A program made the translations under genes and the position numbers. DNA of 44,796 bases from Woeseiaceae bacterium (GTDB taxonomy: Bacteria > Pseudomonadota > Gammaproteobacteria > Steroidobacterales > Woeseiaceae), in assembly GCA_030066735.1 (NCBI GenBank), contig JASJBB010000017.1, forward strand, positions 1-44,796. Direction: 5' to 3'. The notes beneath the pieces were generated by a model that made no database searches, had not been told where the DNA came from, and was given only the letters and a program-made list of their open reading frames with translations. This document shows, piece after piece, positions 26,752 to 34,477 of the stretch (within the stretch, counting starts at the first letter, position 1; each line of letters opens with the position of its first letter).

Positions 26752-27707
26752 GACACGGGCACCTCACGCAGGCCGTGCAGCCAGCGCACGACATGGAAGA
26801 AAATCGGGGCCACGAAAATCATGCTGTCGACGCGGTCGAGGATGCCACCATGGCCCTTGATGACCGCGCCCATGTCCTTGATCCCGATGTCGCGCTTTAT
26901 GTAGCTGATCACGAGGTCGCCCAGCTGGCCGCCCACGCCGACGATGAAACCGGCCAGCAGAATTTCCCAGGGCGCAAAGTGGGGAAACGAGAAAGACAGC
27001 GCCCAGGCGAGGCCTACGGATATGACCAGAGCGCCAATGGCTCCCTCGAGGGTCTTCTTGGGGCTGATGTTTTCACGCAGCTTGTGCTTGCCGAAGATCT
27101 TGCCGCACATAAACGCAGCGACGTCGTTGATCTCCACGGCAAACAGCAGGTAGAGAATATAGCCATAGGCGTAATGGGCGTTGGCCAGGAATCCCAGGTG
27201 GCTGAACATCCAGCCGAAATACATGAAGCCGACGATCGCAAGGGCGATGCGCTGCAACTGTCCCTGCGACTGGTTACGAAAAATTGGCACAAGCAGGATC
27301 GCACCGATCACGTAGGCGGGCAGCGCCATGAACAGTCCGTACCAGCCGTCATGGCCGAGCCGCGGGTCCTGAACGTGCGACGCGACGGCCAGCAGTACGA
27401 TGCCGAGGTACACGAGCCCGGTCATCCACCAGTCTTCGTAAAGCCCGGTGGCACGGGCATACTCCTTGAAGCCGAAGATGGCGAGAAGCGCGACCCCGGC
27501 GATGAAGGCCGTCCTGCCCAGCAGCACCGCGGCGAGGACGATCGGGACCATTACCAGCCAGCCGCGGTAGGTTCTCCATACCGGGCCGACGTTCTTTCCC
27601 AGCGCGGTCAGAACAGCCAGCACCAGGCCGGCAACGCCGAGGGCGGCTGCCGCGATCAGCAGGTAGCGCAGGACTATGTCGTTTTGCAGCGCAGCATCGA
27701 GGGTCAT
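26748..27707 (-). CDS. Phosphatidate cytidylyltransferase-like protein (CdsA/YnbB family)
   Basis: The 319-residue polytopic membrane protein has eight or so hydrophobic segments and the C-terminal CDS signature SYIKRDIGIKDMG...KGHGGILDRVD (~280-306). CdsA makes CDP-diacylglycerol from phosphatidate and CTP. Its place beside a YnbA-like transferase, and EINDVAAFMCGKIFGKHK / SPKKTLEGAIGALV blocks, match E. coli YnbB rather than the main cdsA (which normally sits beside uppS and dxr). It is the first gene of this leftward lipid cluster. Confidence 0.9.
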   Translation of the reverse strand: MTLDAALQNDIVLRYLLIAAAALGVAGLVLAVLTALGKNVGPVWRTYRGWLVMVPIVLAAVLLGRTAFIAGVALLAIFGFKEYARATGLYEDWWMTGLVYLGIVLLAVASHVQDPRLGHDGWYGLFMALPAYVIGAILLVPIFRNQSQGQLQRIALAIVGFMYFGWMFSHLGFLANAHYAYGYILYLLFAVEINDVAAFMCGKIFGKHKLRENISPKKTLEGAIGALVISVGLAWALSFSFPHFAPWEILLAGFIVGVGGQLGDLVISYIKRDIGIKDMGAVIKGHGGILDRVDSMIFVAPIFFHVVRWLHGLREVPVS

Positions 27708-27763
27708 GTCTCGGATTCCTTGCTCGCAGGGCTCAGGATATAGCCTGCGGGAACTGCTGGCGA

Positions 27764-27815
27764 GAGTCCTGACGGAGTCCTGAGGGATTGCTGATGCTAC
27801 TTTCCACGATAGTAA
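27764..27815 (+). promoter_or_regulatory. Direct repeat and possible promoter upstream of asnA
   Basis: GAGTCCTGA occurs at 27764-27772 and again at 27775-27783, 11 bp apart, about one helical turn. Directly after it a weak promoter may lie: TTGCTG at 27788-27793, 16-bp spacer, TAGTAA at 27810-27815. A partial inverted copy TCAGGA lies at 27733-27738. The gap also must hold the promoter of the divergent lipid cluster. Confidence 0.35.
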
Positions 27816-27887
27816 TTTCGTCCTTCGAAGCCTCTAATTGAGCCATCCGTTACGGGACCACATCCCGCCTGAATTGGAGGCACAATC

Positions 27888-29015
27888 ATGTTGGACAAAG
27901 TATCGGACCTCGCAGGTCCGGGGATCAGCACCTACGCCGAAGTCGCCAGAATATTGCCCGAAAACTACGACTCTCTGCTCGGGCGTATGGAGACGCAAAA
28001 GGCCATCTACGACGTCAAGGAATACATCGAGAAAGGACTCGCCAAGGAACTCAACCTGCAACTGGTGCAGGTGCCGCTGATCGTCGAGGCGGATTCGGGC
28101 ATGAACGACATGCTGGACCGCGACGGGTCGCGGACGCCGGTCGAGTTCAACTGCGGGCTGGGCCTCGATGAACCCATTCGCGCCTCGATCGTACAGGCGG
28201 CAACCAAGTGGAAACGCTGGGCGCTGAAACAGTTCGAATGTGATCTGCATGAAGGCATCAACACCGACATGCGGGCGGTACGTAAGGACTACTTCCTGGA
28301 CCATGACCATAGCAGTTATGTCGATCAATGGGACTGGGAGCAGGTCATCAACGCGGAAGATCGCAACCTCGAGTACCTGACCGAGGTCGTGAAGAAGATC
28401 TGGAAGGTCATCACGGGCGCCGAGAAGATGGTGATGGACAAGTACCCGGCGCTGCAGGATCCGCGCTTCCCGCCGCTGCCCGAGGAACTGCATTTCATCC
28501 ATGCCGAGGAGATTCTCGCCAGGTATCCGGATTTGCCGCGCAAGGAGCGCGAGACGAAGATCATCGAAGAGTATGGCGCCGTGTTCATCTATGGCATCGG
28601 TTGGGTCCTCGAGGACGGCTATCCGCACGAGATGCGTGCGGCCGACTACGACGACTGGGTAACCCCGACGATCGAGAAGGACGGCAAGCTGATGCACGGC
28701 CTGAACGGCGACATCCTGGTCTACAACCACGTCACCGGGCGCCGGCATGAACTCACGTCGATGGGTGTTCGGGTTACTCCTGAAACGCTGGTCGAACAGA
28801 TGCAGCTGGCCGAGCGCGAAGACGAGCTCTCGCAGCCCTATCACCAGATGATTCTCAATAACGAGATTCCGCTGTCCATCGGCGGCGGTATCGGCCAGTC
28901 CCGCGTGCAAATGCTGTTACTGCGCAAGGCCCACCTCGGCGAAGTCAGCACAACCGTCTGGCCGCAGCAGCTGCACGAGATATGCGAGAAACGCAACATT
29001 CACGTCCTCAAATAG
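27888..29015 (+). CDS. asnA: Aspartate-ammonia ligase
   Basis: AsnA makes asparagine from aspartate, ammonia and ATP. The 375-residue protein matches the class II synthetase-like AsnA family: KWKRWALKQF, SSYVDQWDWEQVI, ARYPDLPRKERETKI, RAADYDDWVTP, LNGDILVYN and IGGGIGQSRVQMLLL. It is longer than the E. coli enzyme (330 residues), mostly through the N-terminus. GGAGG lies 7 nt before the ATG. It is a single-gene unit with a strong terminator. Confidence 0.95.
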   Translation: MLDKVSDLAGPGISTYAEVARILPENYDSLLGRMETQKAIYDVKEYIEKGLAKELNLQLVQVPLIVEADSGMNDMLDRDGSRTPVEFNCGLGLDEPIRASIVQAATKWKRWALKQFECDLHEGINTDMRAVRKDYFLDHDHSSYVDQWDWEQVINAEDRNLEYLTEVVKKIWKVITGAEKMVMDKYPALQDPRFPPLPEELHFIHAEEILARYPDLPRKERETKIIEEYGAVFIYGIGWVLEDGYPHEMRAADYDDWVTPTIEKDGKLMHGLNGDILVYNHVTGRRHELTSMGVRVTPETLVEQMQLAEREDELSQPYHQMILNNEIPLSIGGGIGQSRVQMLLLRKAHLGEVSTTVWPQQLHEICEKRNIHVLK

Positions 29016-29030
29016 TCCGTTCCGGACCGG

Positions 29031-29060
29031 AAAGAGCCCTCTCTCGAGGGCTCTTTTTTT
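29031..29060 (+). terminator. Terminator of asnA
   Basis: AAAGAGCCCTC (29031-29041), loop TCTC, GAGGGCTCTTT (29046-29056) continues into T to 29060, 16 bp after the asnA stop. Confidence 0.95.
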
Positions 29061-29201
29061 GCCAGAATCGGGCCTTTGTTGTGGACCAGGGAACATTCTG
29101 TCAAGTGGCGTGGTCAATATGCTCATTGCGACTAACCGCATCAGCGGATGTTCGTGTAACCTAGGGCGCTTTCCGAGGCTCGCTACCACTTGGGGGACAG
29201 A

Positions 29202-29579
29202 ATGACTGGACGATTTTTTGTAGCTGCGATTGCAGTATTCATCGGCGCTTGCGCATCTTCAGGCCCGGAGGCGCCGGCGGCAGCTGCAACGCCGCCGCCT
29301 GCTGAGGCCGAGGCCGTCGCATCAGACGCAGGGAGTGCTGTGCCTGAGGGTGAGATCTATGACCTGGATGCGCCTAACGTAGCGACGACCGCGAGCGTCG
29401 CGCCAGACGACAAGGAGGATGAGATCGTCTGCCGCCGGGAGATCATCACCGGCACTCGCATGTCCGAGAGAGTCTGCCGCAAGCGCTCCGATATCGAGGC
29501 AACGGAAGCCAGCAGCCGGGACGCACTGCGCAAGATGCGCCAGAGCGGGTCTCAGATGGAAAAAGGGATTTCGAATTAG
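29202..29579 (+). CDS. Small predicted lipoprotein, tandem paralogue 1
   Basis: The 125-residue protein has a lipoprotein signal with lipobox IGAC (Cys about residue 17), an Ala/Pro/Glu-rich linker with the Asp-Leu-Asp-Ala-Pro motif, and a conserved C-terminal part: CRREIITGTRMSERVCRKRSDIE, then DALRKMRQSGSQME. The two Cys in C-x14-C could form a disulfide. Its neighbour at 29716 has the same layout. I do not know the function; small proteins with a C-R-x-TG-x-R-x-C-R motif are seen in related bacteria. The ATG follows GGGGA; a TTG at 29190 is less likely. It has its own terminator. Confidence 0.8.
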   Translation: MTGRFFVAAIAVFIGACASSGPEAPAAAATPPPAEAEAVASDAGSAVPEGEIYDLDAPNVATTASVAPDDKEDEIVCRREIITGTRMSERVCRKRSDIEATEASSRDALRKMRQSGSQMEKGISN

Positions 29580-29605
29580 CAAGCCTGGAACGGCACCGCC
29601 CAAGA

Positions 29606-29634
29606 GAAAAAGCCCCCTGTTCGGGGGCTTTTTC
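29606..29634 (+). terminator. Terminator of lipoprotein paralogue 1
   Basis: A perfect 12-bp stem GAAAAAGCCCCC (29606-29617) and GGGGGCTTTTTC (29623-29634) encloses TGTTC. Its sequence is close to the terminator after the second paralogue. Confidence 0.95.
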
Positions 29635-29715
29635 ACAATCCGGCTATTGGGGGTTGTCGCCGTTCGTGTACTCTAACGCCCTATGACATAGATCCTGCCA
29701 ACCGTGGGGAGCAAG

Positions 29716-30096
29716 ATGATTGGACGAATTCTAGTAGCCGCAATAGCAATTGGCATCGGTGCGTGTGCATCGTCAGGGCCGGAGGCGCCGGCGCACGTTG
29801 CAACGGCGGAGCCGGCAACTCCTGACGCTGCTGCAACAGACACGGCGGCGCCCGCCGGTGAAATGCACGATCTGGATGCGCCCGATGTGGAGCAGACTGC
29901 GAGCGTAGTGCCCGAGGACCAGGCGAGTGAGATGGTTTGCCGTCGCGAGGTCATCACGGGCACCAAGATGTCCCGGAGAGTCTGTCGCCACCGCGCGGAC
30001 ATCGAAGCGCGGGAAGCGCGTGGGCAGGACGCGTTGCGCGGCATGCGCAAGAGCGGTTCCCAGATGGAGAGAGAGAGAACAGTAATATCGAACTAG
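29716..30096 (+). CDS. Small predicted lipoprotein, tandem paralogue 2
   Basis: The 126-residue protein has the same layout as the preceding gene: lipobox IGAC after MIGRILVAAIAIG, the ASSGPEAPA start, Asp-Leu-Asp-Ala-Pro, and the C-terminal block CRREVITGTKMSRRVCRHRADIE, then DALRGMRKSGSQME. The first ~22 residues and the last ~50 are most alike; the Ala/Pro linker has diverged. GGGAG lies 4 nt before the ATG. Upstream sequences of both genes share TTCGTGTA 35-60 bp before the starts, perhaps part of a common promoter. Confidence 0.8.
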   Translation: MIGRILVAAIAIGIGACASSGPEAPAHVATAEPATPDAAATDTAAPAGEMHDLDAPDVEQTASVVPEDQASEMVCRREVITGTKMSRRVCRHRADIEAREARGQDALRGMRKSGSQMERERTVISN

Positions 30097-30122
30097 CCAG
30101 TCGCAGACTGGTTTCTGAAATA

Positions 30123-30150
30123 AAAAAGCCCCCTAGAAAGGGGGCTTTTT
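30123..30150. terminator. Bidirectional terminator between lipoprotein 2 and tRNA-Asn
   Basis: AAAAAGCCCCC (30123-30133), loop TAGAAA, GGGGGCTTTTT (30140-30150) has T-runs on both strands. It ends the lipoprotein gene rightwards and tRNA-Asn leftwards, 7 bp after the tRNA CCA end. Confidence 0.92.
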
Positions 30151-30156
30151 CGTGTC

Positions 30157-30232
30157 TGGCTCCCCGACCCGGACTCGAACCAGGGACCAATTGATTAACA
30201 GTCAACCGCTCTACCAACTGAGCTATCGGGGA
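30157..30232 (-). tRNA. tRNA-Asn (anticodon GTT)
   Basis: The 76-nt minus-strand sequence folds as a cloverleaf: acceptor TCCCCGA with TCGGGGA, D arm AGCTCAGTTGGTAGAGC, anticodon GTT at 30199-30197 in CTGTTAA, T arm with GGTTCGAGTCC, discriminator G and an encoded CCA at 30159-30157. Confidence 0.98.
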
Positions 30233-30259
30233 ATGTTGGTCACCTTCAGGTGCGGCGCG

Positions 30260-30288
30260 ATTTTGGTCCAGCGCCCAGACGAAGTCAA
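30260..30288 (-). promoter_or_regulatory. Promoter of tRNA-Asn
   Basis: On the minus strand TTGACT (30288-30283), a 17-bp spacer and CAAAAT (30265-30260) are followed by a GC-rich CGCGCC discriminator. The -35 box overlaps the stop codon of the upstream aminotransferase gene. The GC-rich discriminator suggests stringent control. Confidence 0.6.
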
Positions 30289-31469
30289 GCGCTTACGGCC
30301 CGTTCGATGCGGGCGATGGCGTCCTCGAGCTCACCCATTGAGCAGGCAAAGGACAGCCGGATGTAGCCCGGCGCGCCGAACGCCGTTCCGGGAACCACGG
30401 CAACGCCAGCGGCATCGAGCAGGTGCTCGGTCAGGGCCACGTCGTCTGCCAGCCCAAGACTGTCAATAGCCCCGGTCACCCGGGGCAGGGCATAGAAGGT
30501 CCCTTCGCCGGGGCGGCATTCGAAACCGGGAATGTCGTTCAGGGCCGCCACGACGTAGTCATGGCGCACCCGGTACTCGCCGACCATGGCCGCAACGACC
30601 GACTGGTCGCCGTCGAGGGCCGCGCAGGCCGCCGCCTGGGAGATGCTGCAGGCGTTGGAGGTGCTCTGGCTCTGAACCGTGCCCATGGATTTGATCAGCG
30701 CCTCGGGACCGGCCGCATAGCCGATGCGCCAGCCCGTCATGGCATAGGCCTTTGAGACTCCGTTGACCGTTACCGTGCGGTCGTAAAGCTCCGGGCAGGC
30801 CTCGGCAAAGCTCGTGAAGGGCTCGTCGGCCCAATGAATGCACTCGTAAATCTCATCGGCCACGACAACCACTTCAGGATGTGCGGCCAGTACCTCCGCG
30901 AAGCCGCGCAGTTCCTGCGCCGAGTAGCATGCGCCGGTCGGGTTGCACGGGCTGTTCAGCATCAGCAGCCGGGTCCGGGGGGTTATCGCCTCCGCCAGGC
31001 GCTCCGGCGATACCTTGAAATCGTCGTCGATGCTCGAATCGACGACGACCGGGTCGGCATCCGCCAGCTGCACCATATCCGGGTAGGACACCCAGTACGG
31101 CGCGGGAATGATGGCCTCGTCGCCGGGTCCAAGCAGAGCGACGCACAGGTCATAGAGCGCCTGTTTGGCGCCGGATGTCACGAGGATCTGCCCGGGGCCG
31201 TAGTCGAGGCTGTTGTCGCGCCGGAGCTTGCGCGCGATAGCCGCCTTGAGATCAGCGGTGCCGTCGATCGGCGTGTACTTGGTGGCGCCCGACTCGATGG
31301 CGGCGATGCCGGCATCCTTGATGGCCTGTGGCGTGTCGAAGTCCGGCTCGCCGGTGCCAAGGCTGATGATGTCGCGGCCTTCGGCACGCAACCGGGTTGC
31401 CAGTGCCAGGACCGCACCGGTCGGCGAGGGCTTCACCCGCGCCATTCGTTTCGAAACTGATAGACTCAA
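30285..31469 (-). CDS. Aspartate aminotransferase (fold type I, AspB class)
   Basis: The 394-residue PLP enzyme begins [23 protein letters not shown], typical of the AspB/AAT-Ib branch. It has [58 protein letters not shown] and the PLP lysine Lys240 in [19 protein letters not shown]. It probably exchanges aspartate and oxaloacetate; some relatives accept prephenate. The start is the TTG at 31469, since GGAGG lies 7 nt before it and the family's N-terminus begins there. It diverges from uvrB, whose start is only 36 bp away. Confidence 0.92.
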   Translation of the reverse strand: MSLSVSKRMARVKPSPTGAVLALATRLRAEGRDIISLGTGEPDFDTPQAIKDAGIAAIESGATKYTPIDGTADLKAAIARKLRRDNSLDYGPGQILVTSGAKQALYDLCVALLGPGDEAIIPAPYWVSYPDMVQLADADPVVVDSSIDDDFKVSPERLAEAITPRTRLLMLNSPCNPTGACYSAQELRGFAEVLAAHPEVVVVADEIYECIHWADEPFTSFAEACPELYDRTVTVNGVSKAYAMTGWRIGYAAGPEALIKSMGTVQSQSTSNACSISQAAACAALDGDQSVVAAMVGEYRVRHDYVVAALNDIPGFECRPGEGTFYALPRVTGAIDSLGLADDVALTEHLLDAAGVAVVPGTAFGAPGYIRLSFACSMGELEDAIARIERAVSA

Positions 31470-31504
31470 CTGTTTGCCTCCGCGCAGCCATGGTACGCGA
31501 ATCA

Positions 31505-33550
31505 ATGCCCAGCCCAAAGATCATCAGTCGCCAGGACAAGGACCGGCTCGTACTGACCGCCGCGTTCCAGCCGGCCGGTGACCAGGACCAGGCTATTGCG
31601 GGCCTCGTCGAGGGGCTGCAGGACGGTCTCGCGCGCCAGATCCTGCTGGGTGTGACGGGGTCGGGCAAGACGTTCACGATGGCCAGCGTCATCGAGCGGG
31701 TGCAGCGGCCGACGATAATCCTGGCGCCGAACAAGACCCTTGCCGCGCAGTTGTACGGCGAGATGCGCGAGTTTTTCCCGAAGAACGCGGTCGAGTACTT
31801 CGTTTCCTACTACGACTATTACCAGCCGGAGGCGTACGTCCCGAGCTCGGACACCTACATCGAGAAAGACGCCTCGATCAACCAGCACATCGAGCAGATG
31901 CGCCTCTCGGCAACGAAGGCGCTTCTGGAACGGCAGGACGCCATCATCGTGGCGACCGTGTCGTCGATTTACGGCCTCGGCGACCCCGAGGCCTATTTCA
32001 GCATGGTGCTGCACCTGTTTCGCGGCGACCGGATCGACCAGCGCTCGATCCTGCGCCGCCTCGCCGAACTCCAGTACCAGCGCAATGAACTGGACCTGTC
32101 GCAGGGCACCTACCGGGTGCGAGGCGATGTCATCGACGTGTTCCCGGCCGAATCCGAGCGCGATGCGGTCCGGATCGAACTGTTCGACGACGAAATCGAA
32201 TCACTGTCCTACTTCGACCCCCTGACCGGCGAGGTGTCCGCCCGCGTGCCGCGCCTGACGATCTTTCCCAAGACCCATTACGTGACCCCGCGCGATGTCC
32301 TGCTGGCCGCCTGCGATGAGATCAAGGTGGAACTCAAGGACCGGCTGGATTACCTGCGAAAGCACGAGAAACTACTGGAAGCTCAGAGACTTGAGCAACG
32401 AACTTTATTTGATTTAGAGATGATCAAGGAGCTCGGGTACTGCGCCGGAATCGAAAACTACTCGCGCTACCTGTCGGGCCGGCAGGAAGGCGAGCCGCCG
32501 CCGTGCCTGTTCGACTATGTGCCGCAGGACGCGTTGCTCATTATCGACGAGAGCCATGTCACCGTCCCGCAGCTGGGAGCGATGTACAAAGGCGACCGCT
32601 CCCGCAAGGAAACGCTGGTCGAGTTTGGCTTCCGGCTGCCATCCGCACTCGACAACCGGCCTTTGCGTTTCGAGGAATTCGAACGGCTGGCTCCGCAGAC
32701 GATCTACGTCTCGGCGACGCCCGGTGACTATGAGTTCAAGCACGCCGACAATACCGTCGAACAACTGGTCAGACCGACCGGGCTCATCGACCCGGCCGTC
32801 GAAGTGCGCCCGGCCTCGACGCAGGTGGACGACGTGTTGTCGGAGATCAACCGGCGAGTAGCCCGGGACGAACGGGTGCTCATTACGACGCTCACGAAGC
32901 GCATGGCCGAGGATCTGACAGATTATCTCGGCGATCACGGCATCCGGGTGCGCTACCTGCACTCGGACATCGGGACCGTCGAGCGAACCGAGATCATCCG
33001 CGACCTGCGGCTGGGCGCATTCGATGTGCTGGTCGGCATCAACCTGCTGCGCGAAGGACTCGACATGCCCGAGGTCTCGCTGGTCGCCATACTGGATGCG
33101 GACAAGGAGGGCTTCCTGCGCTCCGAGCGTTCGCTGATCCAGACGATTGGCAGGGCGGCCCGCAACGTACACGGGACGGCCATCCTGTATGCGGACCACG
33201 TAACCGGGTCCATGCAGCGCGCCATGGACGAGACGGGCCGGCGCCGCGAACGGCAGCTTGCCCACAATGAGAAACACGGCATCGAGCCCGCCACGATCGT
33301 CAAGCAGGTGGCCGACATCATGCAGGCCGCATACCCGGCCCCCGGCAAGCGCAAGCGCCGCGTCGCCGAGGACGGCGCCCGGTACGACCGTATGAGCCCG
33401 GAGCAGCTGATGCGGCGGGCGGCCAAGCTCGAAAAGCAGATGTTGCGCCACGCAAGAGACCTGGAATTCGAGGAGGCCGCGCGGCTGCGCGACGAGATTC
33501 GGCGCATCCGCGAAGAAGGCATGGGCCTGTCGGATCTGAAAGCGGGTTAA
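31505..33550 (+). CDS. uvrB: Excinuclease ABC subunit B
   Basis: UvrB is the damage-verifying helicase-like core of nucleotide excision repair. The 681-residue protein has [11 protein letters not shown], Walker [10 protein letters not shown], the beta-hairpin region [23 protein letters not shown], helicase motifs [46 protein letters not shown] and IGRAARN, and a C-terminal UVR motif binding UvrC ([16 protein letters not shown]). I use the ATG at 31505; ATG 31490 would add five residues. No LexA box is visible in the short gap. Codons around 32362-32420 are AT-ending, unlike the rest. Confidence 0.95.
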   Translation: MPSPKIISRQDKDRLVLTAAFQPAGDQDQAIAGLVEGLQDGLARQILLGVTGSGKTFTMASVIERVQRPTIILAPNKTLAAQLYGEMREFFPKNAVEYFVSYYDYYQPEAYVPSSDTYIEKDASINQHIEQMRLSATKALLERQDAIIVATVSSIYGLGDPEAYFSMVLHLFRGDRIDQRSILRRLAELQYQRNELDLSQGTYRVRGDVIDVFPAESERDAVRIELFDDEIESLSYFDPLTGEVSARVPRLTIFPKTHYVTPRDVLLAACDEIKVELKDRLDYLRKHEKLLEAQRLEQRTLFDLEMIKELGYCAGIENYSRYLSGRQEGEPPPCLFDYVPQDALLIIDESHVTVPQLGAMYKGDRSRKETLVEFGFRLPSALDNRPLRFEEFERLAPQTIYVSATPGDYEFKHADNTVEQLVRPTGLIDPAVEVRPASTQVDDVLSEINRRVARDERVLITTLTKRMAEDLTDYLGDHGIRVRYLHSDIGTVERTEIIRDLRLGAFDVLVGINLLREGLDMPEVSLVAILDADKEGFLRSERSLIQTIGRAARNVHGTAILYADHVTGSMQRAMDETGRRRERQLAHNEKHGIEPATIVKQVADIMQAAYPAPGKRKRRVAEDGARYDRMSPEQLMRRAAKLEKQMLRHARDLEFEEAARLRDEIRRIREEGMGLSDLKAG

Positions 33551-33555
33551 GGGTC

Positions 33556-33584
33556 TTGCGCGGGGTCCGGTGCTTGAGTATCGT
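33556..33584 (+). promoter_or_regulatory. Promoter of tRNA-Val
   Basis: TTGCGC (33556-33561), 17-bp spacer and TATCGT (33579-33584) lie just after uvrB. The following GC-rich sequence includes a CCGCCC/GGGCGG hairpin (33588-33604) in the tRNA 5' leader. A GC-rich discriminator fits a growth-rate controlled promoter. Confidence 0.5.
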
Positions 33585-33618
33585 ATGCCGCCCCGCGAGG
33601 GCGGACAGGGCATTAGTA

Positions 33619-33693
33619 GGGCGATTAGCTCAGGGGTAGAGCGCCACGTTGACATCGTGGAGGTCGGTGGTTCGAAACCACCATCGCCCACCA
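33619..33693 (+). tRNA. tRNA-Val (anticodon GAC)
   Basis: A 75-nt cloverleaf: acceptor GGGCGAT with ATCGCCC, D arm TAGCTCAGGGGTAGAGC, anticodon stem CCACG/CGTGG with GAC at 33651-33653, T arm GGTGGTTCGAAACCACC, discriminator A and encoded CCA. Confidence 0.98.
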
Positions 33694-33714
33694 GCCCTCG
33701 AATCCGGCAACATC

Positions 33715-33764
33715 GTTGCAGATCTGCAACAATAGGCTTGATTTTTTCGGAAAAACAGCTGTTT
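33715..33764. repeat. Two perfect palindromes between tRNA-Val and infC
   Basis: GTTGCAGATCTGCAAC (33715-33730) is a 16-bp perfect palindrome and AAACAGCTGTTT (33753-33764) a 12-bp one, just upstream of the infC promoter. The first could be a hairpin at the 3' end of the tRNA transcript, with a T-run 12 bp beyond it; either could be an operator. Confidence 0.55.
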
Positions 33765-33770
33765 CCACGG

Positions 33771-33799
33771 TTGTTTCTTGCTTTTCGGCTCTATAAAAT
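33771..33799 (+). promoter_or_regulatory. Promoter of the infC operon
   Basis: TTGTTT (33771-33776), 17-bp spacer and TAAAAT (33794-33799) give a near-consensus sigma-70 promoter, about 55-60 nt before the infC start. It would drive infC-rpmI-rplT and perhaps pheST-ihfA-merR. Confidence 0.6.
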
Positions 33800-33859
33800 C
33801 GCGTTCCCGCTTATGCTGAGGCGTGGGCGGCTACCTGTTTCGGACTGGAGGATTTCAGG

Positions 33860-34378
33860 ATCGCAGTTAACAAGCGCGTACGGCGTAATGAAGAGATCGA
33901 TGCTCGCGAGGTTCGTGTCATTAATTCTGGCGGCGAGCAGGTTGGAGTGATGCCGCTGAGCGACGCCATCGGGCTGGCAAAGGACGAAAGCCTGGACCTG
34001 GTCGAAGTCTCGCCGAACGCCGAGCCTCCGGTCTGCCGGATCATGGACTTCGGCAAGTACCAGTTCGAGCAGAGCAAGAAGGCCCAGCAGTCGAAGCGCA
34101 AACAGAAGCAGGTACACGTTAAAGAAATTAAATTCCGCCCGGGAACGGACGAAGGCGACTACCAGGTCAAGCTGCGCAAGCTGGTGCAGTTCCTCGAAAA
34201 CGGGGACAAGACCAAGGTCACGCTGCGATTCCGGGGCAGGGAAATGGCGCACCAGGAACTGGGCGCCAATCTCCTCAAGAGGGTCAGGGGTGACCTGGAG
34301 GAGTACGGCACCGTCGAACAGATGCCGCAGATGGAAGGACGGCAGATGGTCATGGTGATGGCGCCGAAGAAACATTAG
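33860..34378 (+). CDS. infC: Translation initiation factor IF-3 with an ATC start codon
   Basis: IF-3 keeps ribosomal subunits apart and checks start codons. The 172-residue protein has the N-domain ([65 protein letters not shown]), the linker, and the C-domain [30 protein letters not shown]...[13 protein letters not shown]. The only start that includes the full N-domain is ATC at 33860, with GGAGG 8 nt upstream. The first in-frame GTG/ATG (33947, 33950) would cut 29-30 conserved residues. Rare starts in infC (ATT in E. coli) allow IF-3 to repress itself, so the same control is likely. Confidence 0.95.
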   Translation: MAVNKRVRRNEEIDAREVRVINSGGEQVGVMPLSDAIGLAKDESLDLVEVSPNAEPPVCRIMDFGKYQFEQSKKAQQSKRKQKQVHVKEIKFRPGTDEGDYQVKLRKLVQFLENGDKTKVTLRFRGREMAHQELGANLLKRVRGDLEEYGTVEQMPQMEGRQMVMVMAPKKH

Positions 34379-34384
34379 TAATCG

Positions 34385-34446
34385 CTTCCTGCGGGACACG
34401 ACAACCGCAGGAAGTTAAATCCCGCCTGCAGCGGCCGCTCCTGCGG
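34385..34446 (+). promoter_or_regulatory. Leader structures before rpmI, possible L20 operator
   Basis: In the 99-bp infC-rpmI gap, CTTCCTGCGG (34385-34394) pairs with CCGCAGGAAG (34405-34414). The first eight bases of the second strand can instead pair with TCCTGCGG (34439-34446). The two folds exclude each other. In E. coli ribosomal protein L20 represses rpmI-rplT by binding a leader structure in this place, so these hairpins may have that role. Confidence 0.45.
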
Positions 34447-34477
34447 TACGTAGCACGGCCATAAAGTGGAGAAGACA

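Noticed and set aside
30152-30469. Plus-strand ORF of 105 codons over tRNA-Asn
   Set aside because: It reads the antisense of the tRNA and then the aminotransferase gene; no ribosome site and no coding signal of its own.
31470-31487. LexA-like box CTG...CAG upstream of uvrB
   Set aside because: The half-sites are 12 bp apart, not 10, and lack the CTGT/ACAG form.
32414-33691. 425-codon ORF antisense to uvrB and tRNA-Val
   Set aside because: Long antisense frames are expected in GC-rich coding DNA; uvrB has full family motifs on the other strand.
33947-34378. IF-3 starting at GTG 33947 or ATG 33950 (143 or 142 residues)
   Set aside because: It would lose the conserved start of the N-domain, and the strong GGAGG site points to ATC at 33860.
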